From: Nitrospirota bacterium
Lineage (GTDB): Bacteria; Nitrospirota; Thermodesulfovibrionia; Thermodesulfovibrionales; Dissulfurispiraceae
Reading direction: 5' to 3'
Length of the DNA stretch: 64,000 bases
NCBI GenBank assembly: GCA_004321915.1
Contig: SCQE01000030.1
Span: forward strand, 1 to 64,000
Made by a program: the position numbers and the translations under genes. Below the pieces are notes generated by a model. It was not told the DNA's origin and searched no databases. It saw nothing but the letters and a program-made list of their open reading frames with translations. Shown here in pieces: positions 53,103 to 61,593 of this stretch; within the stretch, counting starts at the first letter, position 1, and each line of letters opens with the position of its first letter.

Positions 53103-53765
53103 TTACCCCAATCCCTCGAGTTTTTTTCTCAGGTCTTGCATAAGCACGCCGTAATCTTCCACGCTGAAGAAGGCAGAGCCCATGACAAGCATGTCTGCGC
53201 CCGCCTCTGCAACCTCGCGCGCATTTGAGGGTTTCACCCCGCCGTCAACCTCGATAATCGTGCTCAGGCCCTTTTCTTTTATCGCGGTTTTAAGCGCCTT
53301 TATTTTGCCCAGCGCCGAAGGAATAAAAGACTGTCCGCCGAAGCCCGGATTTACGGACATTACGAGAACCAGATCGATATCCGGAAGTATATAATCGAGG
53401 CTGCAGGCCGGTGTTGCGGGGTTCAATGAAACGCCTGCCTTGATTCCTGCATTCTTAATGACCTGAATAGTTCTGTGCAGATGGGTGGCCGCCTCGACAT
53501 GCACGGTCAAATAATCGGAGCCGGCCTTTATAAAATCAGCCGCATATTTGTCAGGGTCCGCTATCATAAGATGCACATCGAGCGGAATGGCGGTTATCTT
53601 TTTTATCGCTTCCACGACCATCGGGCCTATCGTGATATTCGGCACAAAATGGCCGTCCATTATGTCTATATGCAGGACATCCGCGCCTGCAGCTTCTGCA
53701 GCCTCGATTTCTGCGCCAAGCCTCATGAAATCCGCCGAAAGAATTGATGGTGAAATCTTAATCAC
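53103..53765 (-). CDS. rpe: Ribulose-phosphate 3-epimerase
   Basis: Interconverts ribulose 5-phosphate and xylulose 5-phosphate. It is a 220-residue TIM barrel with SILSADFMRLG, HIDIMDGHFVPNIT, MSVNPGFGGQSF and EVDGGV. All metal/catalytic His and Asp residues are present. It follows the PASTA gene by 17 bp, the rsmB-PASTA-rpe order seen with pknB in other phyla. Confidence 0.97.
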   Translation of the reverse strand: MIKISPSILSADFMRLGAEIEAAEAAGADVLHIDIMDGHFVPNITIGPMVVEAIKKITAIPLDVHLMIADPDKYAADFIKAGSDYLTVHVEAATHLHRTIQVIKNAGIKAGVSLNPATPACSLDYILPDIDLVLVMSVNPGFGGQSFIPSALGKIKALKTAIKEKGLSTIIEVDGGVKPSNAREVAEAGADMLVMGSAFFSVEDYGVLMQDLRKKLEGLG

Positions 53766-53782
53766 TGTCCCTCCCCGTATTT

Positions 53783-54304
53783 TTATTGTCTAAGCTTCTC
53801 TTCGTAATCGCCGAGACTCACAACCACTTTGAACTCCGCGCCGCTTTTCTCGCCGGTTTCAGGGCGTTGGGCGATTATTACGTCTTTCGGCGACGCCTCC
53901 GAATGGGCATAAATTACCCTGCCTGTTTTTATCCCCTTTTCAGCAAGCATGGCTTCGGCAGCAGCCAAGGTTTGTCCCACCACATCAGGCATATACTGAA
54001 AACGCGGCCCCTTGCTCACTATTATCCGGATTTCCCTTCCTTCTTTTACCTTGCTGCCCGAAGGCGTGTCCTGTCTGATTATCCTGCCCTGCGGGGTATT
54101 GGGATCAAAATCCTCGCCGTCCATTCTCAGATACAAACTTTTGTGCCTTACAATGTCGTTGGCTTCAGTCGTAGTTTTGCCCTTCAGGTCAGGCACATCA
54201 ACCGTCCTGCTGAAACTCAAGAGCTTGAAGGTAAAGTGACCGGACACGAGCGCCAGAATTACAAGCGTAACGATAAAGAGCGGTATTTTTATGTATGCGT
54301 TCAT
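53783..54304 (-). CDS. Membrane protein with two PASTA domains
   Basis: A 173-residue protein. A membrane helix at 7-27 is followed by two PASTA repeats (VDVPDLKGKTTTEANDIVRH; MPDVVGQTLAAAEAMLAEKG). PASTA domains bind peptidoglycan fragments. There is no kinase or penicillin-binding domain, so it is a stand-alone sensor or cell-wall anchor. The start overlaps the rsmB stop by 1 nt (TAATG). Confidence 0.92.
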   Translation of the reverse strand: MNAYIKIPLFIVTLVILALVSGHFTFKLLSFSRTVDVPDLKGKTTTEANDIVRHKSLYLRMDGEDFDPNTPQGRIIRQDTPSGSKVKEGREIRIIVSKGPRFQYMPDVVGQTLAAAEAMLAEKGIKTGRVIYAHSEASPKDVIIAQRPETGEKSGAEFKVVVSLGDYEEKLRQ

Positions 54305-55632
54305 TAGTTCCTTTTCAGCCTTGCCGCAAAAAATCCGTCCAGCCCGTGCCTGTGAGGATAAGTCCTGTAATGGGCGCTGCCTGTTTCCAAAGCATTAAAG
54401 AACGGTTGATCGGCCTTTATGATACTAAAATCAGGGTGGTTGTGTAAAAAGCGTTCGATCACTTTTTCGCCCTCCTCGGGCTCGGTCGAGCAGACAGAGT
54501 ATACAAGCGTGCCGCCCTTACGCAGCATGGCTGAAACCGAGCGTAAAAGCGCATGCTGTTTTTCGTGAAAAGCCGCAAGGCTTTTCACCGAATGCCTGTA
54601 TTTCACGTCCGGGTTTCTCCGTATAACGCCAAGGCTTGAGCATGGAGCATCCAGAAGTATTCTGTCAAAATCACCGCCAATATTTTTGTCCGGGGCCGAG
54701 GCATCGGCATTTACTATTTTTACGGATTTCAGGAAAAGACGTTTAATATTCTCTTTTAGCTGCGGAATCCTTCTGCTGTCGGATTCTATTGCAATAACTT
54801 CACCGTTGTCTTTCATAAGCTCTGCTATATGAGTTACCTTGCCTCCCGGCGCGGCGCAGGCGTCCAGCACTCTTTCTCCGGGCAGAGGGTTGAGAAGATG
54901 TGCAACAAGCTGGGAGGCCTCGTCCTGAATAAAAGCGCCTGTCGAAAGAAGCTCAGAATAGATGTCGGGTGGACAGGTGTTTAGCGCAATGCCGTCAGGA
55001 GAGTATTTTGCCTGTTGCGCTTTAATATCTTTTTCTTCGAGAAGTTTTAAAACTCTTTCTTTATTCGCCGCGTCAACCACCCGCAGCACAATAGGCGGGA
55101 CATGATTATTTGCCTCGGCAAGCGCTGCTGCTTCGTCCGCCCCGAATCGCTCTATCCATCTTTTTATAAGCCATTCCGGATGCGAGGTCTTTATAGAAAT
55201 ACTCTTAACAGGGTCTTTTTCCGGCAGCGGCCGTTCTTGCGCCGTACTCCTCAAAAAGCTCCTGAGAACGGCATTCACAAACGATGCCTTCTGACTATTG
55301 GTTTTTTCGGCCTCGACCGCTTCATTTACCGCTGCCCAGTCAGGCACACGCATGAACACCAACTGATAAATAGCTGCCCGCAGATTATTCCGCGTGAACG
55401 GAGCAACTTTAGCGGGTGTTTTAATAAACGGCTCCAGCAGCCAGTCTATGTAAATCGCGTGCCTGAGCACGCCGTAAACAAGCTCCATAACAAACGCTCG
55501 GTCGCGGACTTCAAGCTCGTCGAATATGTCGTCAAACACATCCTTCGGCTTTGCCGGACGGGTGAGAATTTTTATAAGCGCGTTAATCGCTATAAGACGT
55601 ATGGAGGACATTGGATTGGGTTTTTTAAGCAT
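54304..55632 (-). CDS. rsmB: 16S rRNA m5C967 methyltransferase RsmB
   Basis: A 442-residue enzyme. The N-terminal NusB-like RNA-binding domain (RDRAFVMELVYGVLRHAIYID) is followed by the SAM domain with VLDACAAPGGKVTHIAEL, the catalytic-Cys motif LDAPCSSLGVIRR and YSVCSTEPEE. Normal length. An internal Met at 55611 is an alternative start. Confidence 0.96.
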   Translation of the reverse strand: MLKKPNPMSSIRLIAINALIKILTRPAKPKDVFDDIFDELEVRDRAFVMELVYGVLRHAIYIDWLLEPFIKTPAKVAPFTRNNLRAAIYQLVFMRVPDWAAVNEAVEAEKTNSQKASFVNAVLRSFLRSTAQERPLPEKDPVKSISIKTSHPEWLIKRWIERFGADEAAALAEANNHVPPIVLRVVDAANKERVLKLLEEKDIKAQQAKYSPDGIALNTCPPDIYSELLSTGAFIQDEASQLVAHLLNPLPGERVLDACAAPGGKVTHIAELMKDNGEVIAIESDSRRIPQLKENIKRLFLKSVKIVNADASAPDKNIGGDFDRILLDAPCSSLGVIRRNPDVKYRHSVKSLAAFHEKQHALLRSVSAMLRKGGTLVYSVCSTEPEEGEKVIERFLHNHPDFSIIKADQPFFNALETGSAHYRTYPHRHGLDGFFAARLKRN

Positions 55633-55652
55633 CTATTTTGCGGCCTTCAAGC

Positions 55653-56051
55653 TTATGGCTGTTTAAGTAGATATTCTTTTGACTTTGTGACAAAAGCTAT
55701 TGCTTTGGGAAATATTTCGTCTATGTCCTCTCTCGAAATCGTAACCTCTTCCATATAATCGCCCTTCTGTCTCAGTTCAAAAGCATAATGCAGCGCGGTA
55801 GAAAATTCCTTATCAAACACGCCGTTTTTTACAAACTCTTTATCAAAGAGAGAAATTGCGCCCGCATGTTTTGAAGTGCCCAGTTGTTTTTCCTGCAATA
55901 AGGCGAGCACAGCATAAAACATTGCATAGTAAAGGCGGTTCATCACAGCCCGCAGACTCATATTCTCTCTCAAAAGAACTCTCGCCTCTTCGATAGAATC
56001 CTCAGCTTCTTTTAACCTGTATTTTATAAGTGATGCAGTCTCTTTTGTCAC
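55653..56051 (-). CDS. HEPN-domain protein, catalytic His missing
   Basis: A 132-residue HEPN protein paired with an MNT nucleotidyltransferase. The conserved helix reads NRLYYAMFYA: Arg39 is present but the position of the RNase His (R-x6-H) is Tyr46. It overlaps the MNT gene by 4 bp. HEPN/MNT pairs are TA systems in which the MNT enzyme modifies the HEPN toxin. Loss of His suggests an altered or inactive RNase. No close neighbour supplies a substitute. Confidence 0.85.
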   Translation of the reverse strand: MTKETASLIKYRLKEAEDSIEEARVLLRENMSLRAVMNRLYYAMFYAVLALLQEKQLGTSKHAGAISLFDKEFVKNGVFDKEFSTALHYAFELRQKGDYMEEVTISREDIDEIFPKAIAFVTKSKEYLLKQP

Positions 56052-56365
56052 GCTACAACCCCTTCCTTATACACATTTTTAATAAAAACAGATTCCTTAA
56101 GCGGACTGTTCTTTACCTTGTCCATGCTTACAGCAATAGGCACAACAACGACATCTTCAGGGAATCCGGCTTCCCAAGCGCAATCGCTTATATATCGCTC
56201 CGTAGAATGATCGAGGCTTTCAACAACAACAAGCAGGTCGAGGTCTGAATCCGGTTCAGCATCGCCCCTTGCGCGCGAGCCGAAGACTCTTAGCTCGTGA
56301 ATCTTGATGCGTTCGGAAACGAGCGCTTTGAACTTTTCTACTATCTCAAGGTCTTTTTTCTGCAT
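56048..56365 (-). CDS. Minimal nucleotidyltransferase (MNT) antitoxin
   Basis: A 105-residue nucleotidyltransferase with GSRARG (29-34) and the metal pair Asp41/Asp43 in DSDLDLLVVV. I start at ATG 56365 because AAGGAG lies 10 nt upstream. A longer frame begins at 56392. It may add AMP to the HEPN partner, as MntA does. It is translationally coupled to the HEPN gene. Confidence 0.87.
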   Translation of the reverse strand: MQKKDLEIVEKFKALVSERIKIHELRVFGSRARGDAEPDSDLDLLVVVESLDHSTERYISDCAWEAGFPEDVVVVPIAVSMDKVKNSPLKESVFIKNVYKEGVVA

Positions 56366-56453
56366 CTCAATATTGCTCCTTTTTTGAAACATACCGAACA
56401 GCTTATTTTAGCTCAGTATTGCCAGACCTGACCCTGCGGCTTCCCCAAACAAG

Positions 56454-56768
56454 CTATGTAATGTCCCATTCCCCCGGTTTTAAGTGTATTAAAATATCTC
56501 TGCTTCCATGTATTACTGCAACAACATAGCATGTGTCCTGCCGAATCTGGTAGATAATCCGGTATGATCCATAAATAAGTTCCCTGATGTTCTCATCCTG
56601 AAATTCAGGGACAACTCTACCGCATAAAGGGAATGCGCCCAGCTTTTTCGGAGCGTTTAAAATATTTGTTACAACACGCTCAGCATAAACAAACGAATCT
56701 TCGGCAATGTATTCAAATATGACCTTAAGGCTTTCTAATGCAGGGTCTGTCCACGTGACGCGAGCCAT
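56454..56768 (-). CDS. RelE/ParE-family toxin
   Basis: A 104-residue toxin with the ParE fold: VTWTDPALESLKVIFEYIAEDS, LCGRVVPEF and RELIYGSYRIIYQI. The C-terminus VIHGSRD is typical. ParE members poison gyrase and RelE members cleave mRNA; the sequence favours ParE. The start overlaps the antitoxin gene by 34 bp. Confidence 0.88.
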   Translation of the reverse strand: MARVTWTDPALESLKVIFEYIAEDSFVYAERVVTNILNAPKKLGAFPLCGRVVPEFQDENIRELIYGSYRIIYQIRQDTCYVVAVIHGSRDILIHLKPGEWDIT

Positions 56769-56941
56769 GTCCTCACCCTTTTCTCGGCCTCATCCTGCGA
56801 TACAAACTTTCCTTCGTCAATTGCCTTGATTCCCTTTTCAACTTTTTCAAGCACATATAGATGGTACTGAATATCTTCATATGTGCAATCCTCGGACAAT
56901 GTTTTAATAAGACTTATTGCTTGTTCCTTTACCGCATTCAT
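56735..56941 (-). CDS. Antitoxin of the ParE-type pair
   Basis: A 68-residue acidic helical protein (TLSEDCTYEDIQYHLYVLEKVEKGI, then FVSQDEAEKRVRTWLASRG). The second part resembles the C-terminal toxin-binding tail of prevent-host-death-like antitoxins. AAAGGAGG precedes ATG 56941. It is the first gene of the pair. Confidence 0.8.
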   Translation of the reverse strand: MNAVKEQAISLIKTLSEDCTYEDIQYHLYVLEKVEKGIKAIDEGKFVSQDEAEKRVRTWLASRGQTLH

Positions 56942-57160
56942 TTAGCGCCTCCTTTCAGGTTATATTTTACCATGCCTCGATTTACCGGGAGCTGACTCAA
57001 TTTCTGTTCCGTAAAGTGTCCATAGCGTCCCTCCTTCGCTTAAAGTGACTTTTTAATAGTTTATCACGGCATGGTTGTCTATCACATTATTTTTAACCGT
57101 TATAAAAAACTACTGAAACGGAATATAGTGATTACCCTTTTGTTAAAAAGAATAGACAAT
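56942..57160. other. Gene-free gap between divergent TA genes
   Basis: AT-rich and without a credible open frame. The minus-strand antitoxin must have its promoter here; TAAAAT and TATAAC words lie near 56960 but no well-spaced -35 was found. Confidence 0.5.
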
Positions 57161-57161
57161 C

Positions 57162-57196
57162 TTGACTTCTTAGTTAATCTTAGCTAAAATAAGAAG
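57162..57196 (+). promoter_or_regulatory. Sigma-70 promoter with dyad operator
   Basis: TTGACT (57162-57167) and TAAAAT (57185-57190) are 17 nt apart. CTTCTTA (57166-57172) and TAAGAAG (57190-57196) form an inverted repeat bracketing the -10. This suggests autoregulation by the 57221 product. Confidence 0.7.
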
Positions 57197-57220
57197 TATA
57201 TATTACTTAAGGAGGTTAGC

Positions 57221-57640
57221 ATGCACACTATTAGGATTTCTGACGAGGTTTGGGAAGCCATTGCCAATCAGGGCAAATTTGGAGAGACTGAGGACGATGT
57301 TCTTCGGCGAGTTTTTAAATTGCCAGCAAATTCGATCCGTACTAGTTCTCAAATAAAATTTTCAAACGAAGCTCAACTGCCCAATCGAGGGTTATTAGGT
57401 CGTCGCAGATCCTTTGCCGTTCAAAGAATGACCTCTTTTATAAGCAATAATAAACTACACATAGAATTTCAAGATGGCGCATCATCGTCTTGGTCATTGC
57501 CAGCCCGTAGCGATAAAGCCGGTATTCGTGCACTGATTGACAAAGCAATTGAATTTGCAAGAAAAAACAATGCTTCGCTTGGACAAATAAACGCTGCGAG
57601 GAAGACGCTGACCTCGGCAGATTACCACATAACAAAATAA
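57221..57640 (+). CDS. Small DNA-binding-like protein (SeqA N-terminal-like start)
   Basis: A 139-residue protein. The N-terminus HTIRISDEVWEAIANQGKFG followed by ETEDDVLRRVF resembles ribbon-helix-helix starts such as SeqA. The C-terminal half (SWSLPARSDKAGIRALIDKAIEFA) is helical. AAGGAGG at 57209-57215 and a strong promoter with an operator precede it. It stands alone among TA genes and may be a repressor or orphan antitoxin. I do not recognise the full-length family. Confidence 0.6.
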   Translation: MHTIRISDEVWEAIANQGKFGETEDDVLRRVFKLPANSIRTSSQIKFSNEAQLPNRGLLGRRRSFAVQRMTSFISNNKLHIEFQDGASSSWSLPARSDKAGIRALIDKAIEFARKNNASLGQINAARKTLTSADYHITK

Positions 57641-57940
57641 TTCAAACACGAAAGCAAGAAAGGCTTTAAGATTTTTGAGATATAACACCAAAATATCATA
57701 GGAACTCGTCCCTACTCTGTAATGTTACTCACTACGGGCGTTTCACGTGGTAGGCGACTATTAACTCATGTTCAATTTTTGAGTACTCTGTCGAGCACCA
57801 AAGTTTTGGTGCTCTGATTTGAGCCCGCAGGCCGAGTTTTGCGGCTGTAGCAGAACGAGCATTTAGAGCTGTCAAAACGCAGCCCTGAGCGAAAGGGATT
57901 TATACCTCTCGCCGGTTATCTATAAAACAAATGACCTTTT
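57641..57940. other. 300-bp gene-free stretch
   Basis: Contains a strong hairpin (57793-57814) and otherwise degenerate sequence. No tRNA-like fold, open frame or repeat shared with other gaps was seen. It may include decayed coding DNA. Confidence 0.5.
57793..57814. terminator. Probable bidirectional terminator hairpin
   Basis: GAGCACCAAA pairs perfectly with TTTGGTGCTC around a 2-nt loop, between convergent genes at 57221 (plus) and 57941 (minus). The following plus-strand sequence TGATTT is only weakly U-rich. Confidence 0.5.
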
Positions 57941-58342
57941 CTACCTTCTCTCCCAGCGCAGTCCTGTTATCTTTTCAAAATCACGAGAGTTGGATGTTAT
58001 AACTGTGAAATCGAGAGAGATTGCGGTTGCTGCAATCATTATATCGTGGGCGCCGACAACCAAGCCCTTTTTAGCCAACGACGCCCAGATCTTTGCATAG
58101 ATACGCGCCGCTGTCATGTCAAAGGGATAGACCGGGAAAAACTCAATGACTTTTTCTACAAAGGCCTGTCGTTTAAGCTTGCGCGCTTCGGTGTCTGCCC
58201 GTTCTATCCCATGCAGAAGTTCTGATGCGGTAATAACACTGATGCCAAAAGGTTCATCTTCTTTTGCCGCAATTATTTCTTCAACTTTCTGCCTGTCGCG
58301 TTCAAGAGCGATTATCTCGCTCGTATCAAAGATTACTCCCAC
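57941..58342 (-). CDS. PIN-domain toxin (VapC-type)
   Basis: A 133-residue RNase toxin. Acidic positions: GVIFDTSEIIAL (Asp), TASELLHGIER (Glu), VVGAHDIMIAATA (Asp) and VITSNSRDFEKI (Asp/Asn). It overlaps its antitoxin by 10 bp. Normal length and complete motifs. Confidence 0.9.
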   Translation of the reverse strand: MGVIFDTSEIIALERDRQKVEEIIAAKEDEPFGISVITASELLHGIERADTEARKLKRQAFVEKVIEFFPVYPFDMTAARIYAKIWASLAKKGLVVGAHDIMIAATAISLDFTVITSNSRDFEKITGLRWERR

Positions 58343-58614
58343 GGCTTCGCCCCCGGAACAGCCGGTTGTTCATGAATAACTGTTTCAATATCACGCGCAA
58401 ATGCTGCATTGTCCTCTTTGAGGCTTGGGAGTTTTTTAATAATATCTCTGAGATCTTTAAGTGATCTGACTGACGCTACAGATTCAATAGGAACTATAGC
58501 TGCGGCAGGCTTCCCGCCCCTTATAATAGTAAAGCTGTCATGCTGGTAACGGACGGCATTTAAAAGCTCAGAAAACTTTCTGACAGCATCTGTCGCACTA
58601 ATTACCGTGGGCAT
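58333..58614 (-). CDS. Phd/YefM-family antitoxin
   Basis: A 93-residue antitoxin with the DNA-binding N-terminus VISATDAVRKFSELLNAV and FTIIRGGKPAAAIVPIE. The C-terminal half is helical and toxin-binding. GGAGG precedes ATG 58614. A 12-bp-arm palindrome just upstream is the probable operator. Confidence 0.88.
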   Translation of the reverse strand: MPTVISATDAVRKFSELLNAVRYQHDSFTIIRGGKPAAAIVPIESVASVRSLKDLRDIIKKLPSLKEDNAAFARDIETVIHEQPAVPGAKPWE

Positions 58615-58622
58615 AAAACCTC

Positions 58623-58672
58623 CATGTAAAATATGATAATAATATTTTACATGTTATGGTTTGCCTTTACAA
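58623..58672 (-). promoter_or_regulatory. Promoter and palindromic operator of the VapBC-like pair
   Basis: CATGTAAAATAT (58623-58634) and ATATTTTACATG (58642-58653) are perfect inverted repeats. On the minus strand TTGTAA (58667-58672) and TAAAAT (58644-58649) are 17 nt apart, so the -10 lies inside one operator arm. Confidence 0.75.
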
Positions 58673-58704
58673 CAAAACAGCAAATCCGTTGTAAATAAAG
58701 TGTT

Positions 58705-60168
58705 TTATCCCGCCTCAATAAACGCGTCCTTAAGAAGTTTGCTCTGTCTTTCAAACGCCTGTCTCGGATTTCGCGGGTCTTTCATCAAGGCTATTTCCTG
58801 AGTAATCAGCCTTGCAAGGTTTAAAACATGGGTTTCGGCCTTTCCGGATTCGCGTCTGTAGAGGGGATGGTCGCGGTTAATATAGATAGTGGTTTCTTCA
58901 GAAAAAACTTCGGCGCTTTCTTCGCCGAAGCTGTCAACAACACAGGATACGCCGCTTTCTCCGAATTTTATTTTTTTGATGATAGCATTGGGCGTAAGCC
59001 TCTTTACCTTCGGTTTCTTTTTCCGTTTCTTGGGCGGAGCTTCGGGTTTTTCTTGGACCGTAACCTCCTCGGACTCCGTTTTTTCTTTGGCAACATCTGC
59101 TGCGCTGCCTGAGCCTTTTGTTTCGCCGCCTATCGGAAATGCGCCGAACGGCGATAGATCGGGATTTACAGACAATGCCTTGTATATCCGCTGAAGCGCC
59201 TCTTTTAATGCCCTGCCTACTTTTTTGCCCTCTTTTTTAATCGTCAGTTTCTGGAGGGAGGCTTTTACGTCGGTCATTATCTTTTCCATAATCTTGAGCA
59301 GCTCGCGGTATTCGTCGGAATCCCTGATGAATCCTGTCCTGTCGCTCGTTATCGGAAGAAAATCCGCATTGACCTCGCCCCGAACACGCGCCATTGTCTT
59401 GCCCCATGTCTCCATGCCGAACAGTTCCCGCCTGACAGTCACCTGTTTAACTTTTATCTCTATGCCAAGCTCCGGGGCGATTGACGCGCTTTCAGAAAGA
59501 ATGACGATTTCTCCGCTTACAGCGCCGAAGCGCGTGCCCTCAAGAAACGGTATCTTGTGTCCGGACAAACTCCTCGGCGTTACTGTGTGGTTGTTTATCC
59601 TGACCCTGAAATGCGGGGCCTTGATCGGCGTGCCTTCTATGATTTTTGCCTCTATATCCGCGGGGTTAAACCCTTTTTCCAAGCCGGTAAGCAAGACCGT
59701 AGTGCCGTTATGTTTTCTGAAATCTGCGGGCAATTTTTCAAAAGGCAGCTGCCACGCGTCACCGCTCTGCTCCCACTGTTCTTTATCAAATACCACCCGG
59801 CCGACAAAATCATCTCTCTTGGTAAGCACCTCAAACCGTTTGCATGCCGAAAGGCTTGCGAATTTGCCGATGCCGAACTGTCCTATCCTGTCCCTGCCGT
59901 ATGCCGGAGATTTAGGAGAATAAAGCTTTTGCTGAGATCCGATGTTGAAATACTGCCTGAGCCCGTCCATGTCCATTCCGCTTCCATTGTCTCTTATCTC
60001 GATAGAGTCCTCGCCTACAATAATCTCTACAAGGGTTGCATCAGCATCGTACGCATTGTTGACCAGTTCTCTGACAAACTCTATGCTTTCTGCGTAGAGC
60101 CTCTCACCTATCGTGGTTATGTGGCTTTTATCTATGGTTACAAGAATAAATTCGGTATCCGGCTGCAT
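58705..60168 (-). CDS. HSP90-like GHKL ATPase
   Basis: A 487-residue protein. The ATP-binding fold has N-box ESIEFVRELVNNAYDADA (Glu34, Asn37/38), G1 IRDNGSGMD (Asp60), and GRDRIGQFGIGKFASLSAC (Gly97-Gly101), as in HSP90, MutL and MORC. A middle domain extends to about 330. A Lys/Pro/Glu-rich linker (about 360-400) leads to a small C-terminal domain. It has no MutL C-terminal nuclease motif. Stand-alone ATPases of this type occur in defence islands. Here it sits between TA genes and hisD. The function is unknown. Confidence 0.82.
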   Translation of the reverse strand: MQPDTEFILVTIDKSHITTIGERLYAESIEFVRELVNNAYDADATLVEIIVGEDSIEIRDNGSGMDMDGLRQYFNIGSQQKLYSPKSPAYGRDRIGQFGIGKFASLSACKRFEVLTKRDDFVGRVVFDKEQWEQSGDAWQLPFEKLPADFRKHNGTTVLLTGLEKGFNPADIEAKIIEGTPIKAPHFRVRINNHTVTPRSLSGHKIPFLEGTRFGAVSGEIVILSESASIAPELGIEIKVKQVTVRRELFGMETWGKTMARVRGEVNADFLPITSDRTGFIRDSDEYRELLKIMEKIMTDVKASLQKLTIKKEGKKVGRALKEALQRIYKALSVNPDLSPFGAFPIGGETKGSGSAADVAKEKTESEEVTVQEKPEAPPKKRKKKPKVKRLTPNAIIKKIKFGESGVSCVVDSFGEESAEVFSEETTIYINRDHPLYRRESGKAETHVLNLARLITQEIALMKDPRNPRQAFERQSKLLKDAFIEAG

Positions 60169-60267
60169 GGTTAATTATGATGCCACGAGCGGTTTTGCGA
60201 AAGCAATGACAAGCCTCTGCCGTAAAACAATCGCATCTTTTCCGCGCCTGACGAAAACTCTCTATGC

Positions 60268-60273
60268 TAAAAT
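60268..60273 (+). promoter_or_regulatory. -10 element close to the hisD start
   Basis: TAAAAT ends 9 nt before the hisD ATG and no Shine-Dalgarno is present. A partial -35 CTGACG lies at 60248-60253, but only 14 nt away. As at ruvA, a leaderless or near-leaderless transcript is possible. Confidence 0.3.
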
Positions 60274-60282
60274 AAAACAACC

Positions 60283-61578
60283 ATGCGAATTTTAAAAGAC
60301 GGCAAATCAATAGAAACATTTTTGAAACTCCTCAAGCAAAGGGCTTCGGGCGTCAGCCCTGAAATTGAGGCGACGGTTGATTCTATCCTTGCCGGCATAC
60401 GTAAAAAAGGCGACGACGCCTTAAAAAAATATACACTCAAATTCGACAAACACCGCTTGCCTGTTAAAATTGGCGCTTCAGAAATTAACAGCCTCGCAAA
60501 GCAGGCTGACAAGCGGGTGGTAAAGGCCCTCGAGTTTTCTGCTGAACGTATTAGGGATTTTCACCGCAGGCAGGTCGAAAAATCATGGTCTTTTAGAAAA
60601 GACGGGGCCTTGCTGGGACAGATAATCAGGCCGCTTGAGCGGGTGGGCGTCTATGTCCCCGGAGGAAAGGCTTCTTATCCCTCCACAGTATTGATGAATG
60701 TCATACCTGCGCAAATAGCCGGCGTTAAAGAAATCGCATTATGTGTGCCCACGCCAAACGGCGAGGCAAACCCGTATGTCATGGCAGCCATAAAACTTCT
60801 CGGCATCAAAGAGGTTTACCGCATAGGCGGGGCTCAGGCGGTCGGGGCAATGGCTTTTGGGACAGAAAGCATTCGCGGCGTGGACAAGATCGCCGGGCCC
60901 GGAAATATTTTCGTTGCCACGGCAAAGAAGAAGGTGTTCGGCGCGGTTGACATAGATATGATTGCCGGACCGAGCGAGATATTGATAATTGCGGATGCAA
61001 CCGCCAATCCTGTTTTTGTGGCGGCCGATATGCTAAGCCAAGCCGAGCATGACGAGCTCGCATCGAGCATCCTTATAACAGATTCTGCGCAGTTGCTCGA
61101 AAAGGTTTCCAAAGAGATACAAAATCAGCTTTGCAACCTGAATCGCAACACTATAGCTAAAAAAGCCCTCCGGAATTACGGCGCGCTTATAAAAGTAAAA
61201 CGCTTGGACGACGCTCTGGATATTGCAAATAATATTGCCCCGGAGCATCTTGAAATTATGACAAAAAATCCTGAAAAACTGCTCGATAAAGTTAAGAATG
61301 CAGGCGCGGTTTTCTTGGGACAGTGGACCCCGGAGCCGCTCGGAGACTACTCTGCCGGACCGAACCATACGCTCCCGACCGGTGGGACTGCAAGGTTTTC
61401 ATCCCCGCTCGGAGTTTATGATTTTATGAAAAGAACAAGTCTATTGACATTCAATCAAAAAGGATTTAAGCTTTTATTAGAGACTGTTGAGTGCATTGCG
61501 GAGATCGAAGGACTTGATGCACATGCAAATACGGTGAAGGTCCGAAAAGATTTTTTAGATAGAAACACCGGAAAATAA
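60283..61578 (+). CDS. hisD: Histidinol dehydrogenase
   Basis: Oxidises histidinol to histidine in two NAD-dependent steps. It is 431 residues with GVYVPGGKASYPSTVLMNVIPA, YRIGGAQAVGAMAFGT, KIAGPGNIFVATAKK, the zinc-binding LSQAEHDELAS and PEHLEI...GPNHTLPTGG. Complete. No other his gene is adjacent. Confidence 0.97.
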   Translation: MRILKDGKSIETFLKLLKQRASGVSPEIEATVDSILAGIRKKGDDALKKYTLKFDKHRLPVKIGASEINSLAKQADKRVVKALEFSAERIRDFHRRQVEKSWSFRKDGALLGQIIRPLERVGVYVPGGKASYPSTVLMNVIPAQIAGVKEIALCVPTPNGEANPYVMAAIKLLGIKEVYRIGGAQAVGAMAFGTESIRGVDKIAGPGNIFVATAKKKVFGAVDIDMIAGPSEILIIADATANPVFVAADMLSQAEHDELASSILITDSAQLLEKVSKEIQNQLCNLNRNTIAKKALRNYGALIKVKRLDDALDIANNIAPEHLEIMTKNPEKLLDKVKNAGAVFLGQWTPEPLGDYSAGPNHTLPTGGTARFSSPLGVYDFMKRTSLLTFNQKGFKLLLETVECIAEIEGLDAHANTVKVRKDFLDRNTGK

Positions 61579-61593
61579 GGAAGGAGAATCAAT

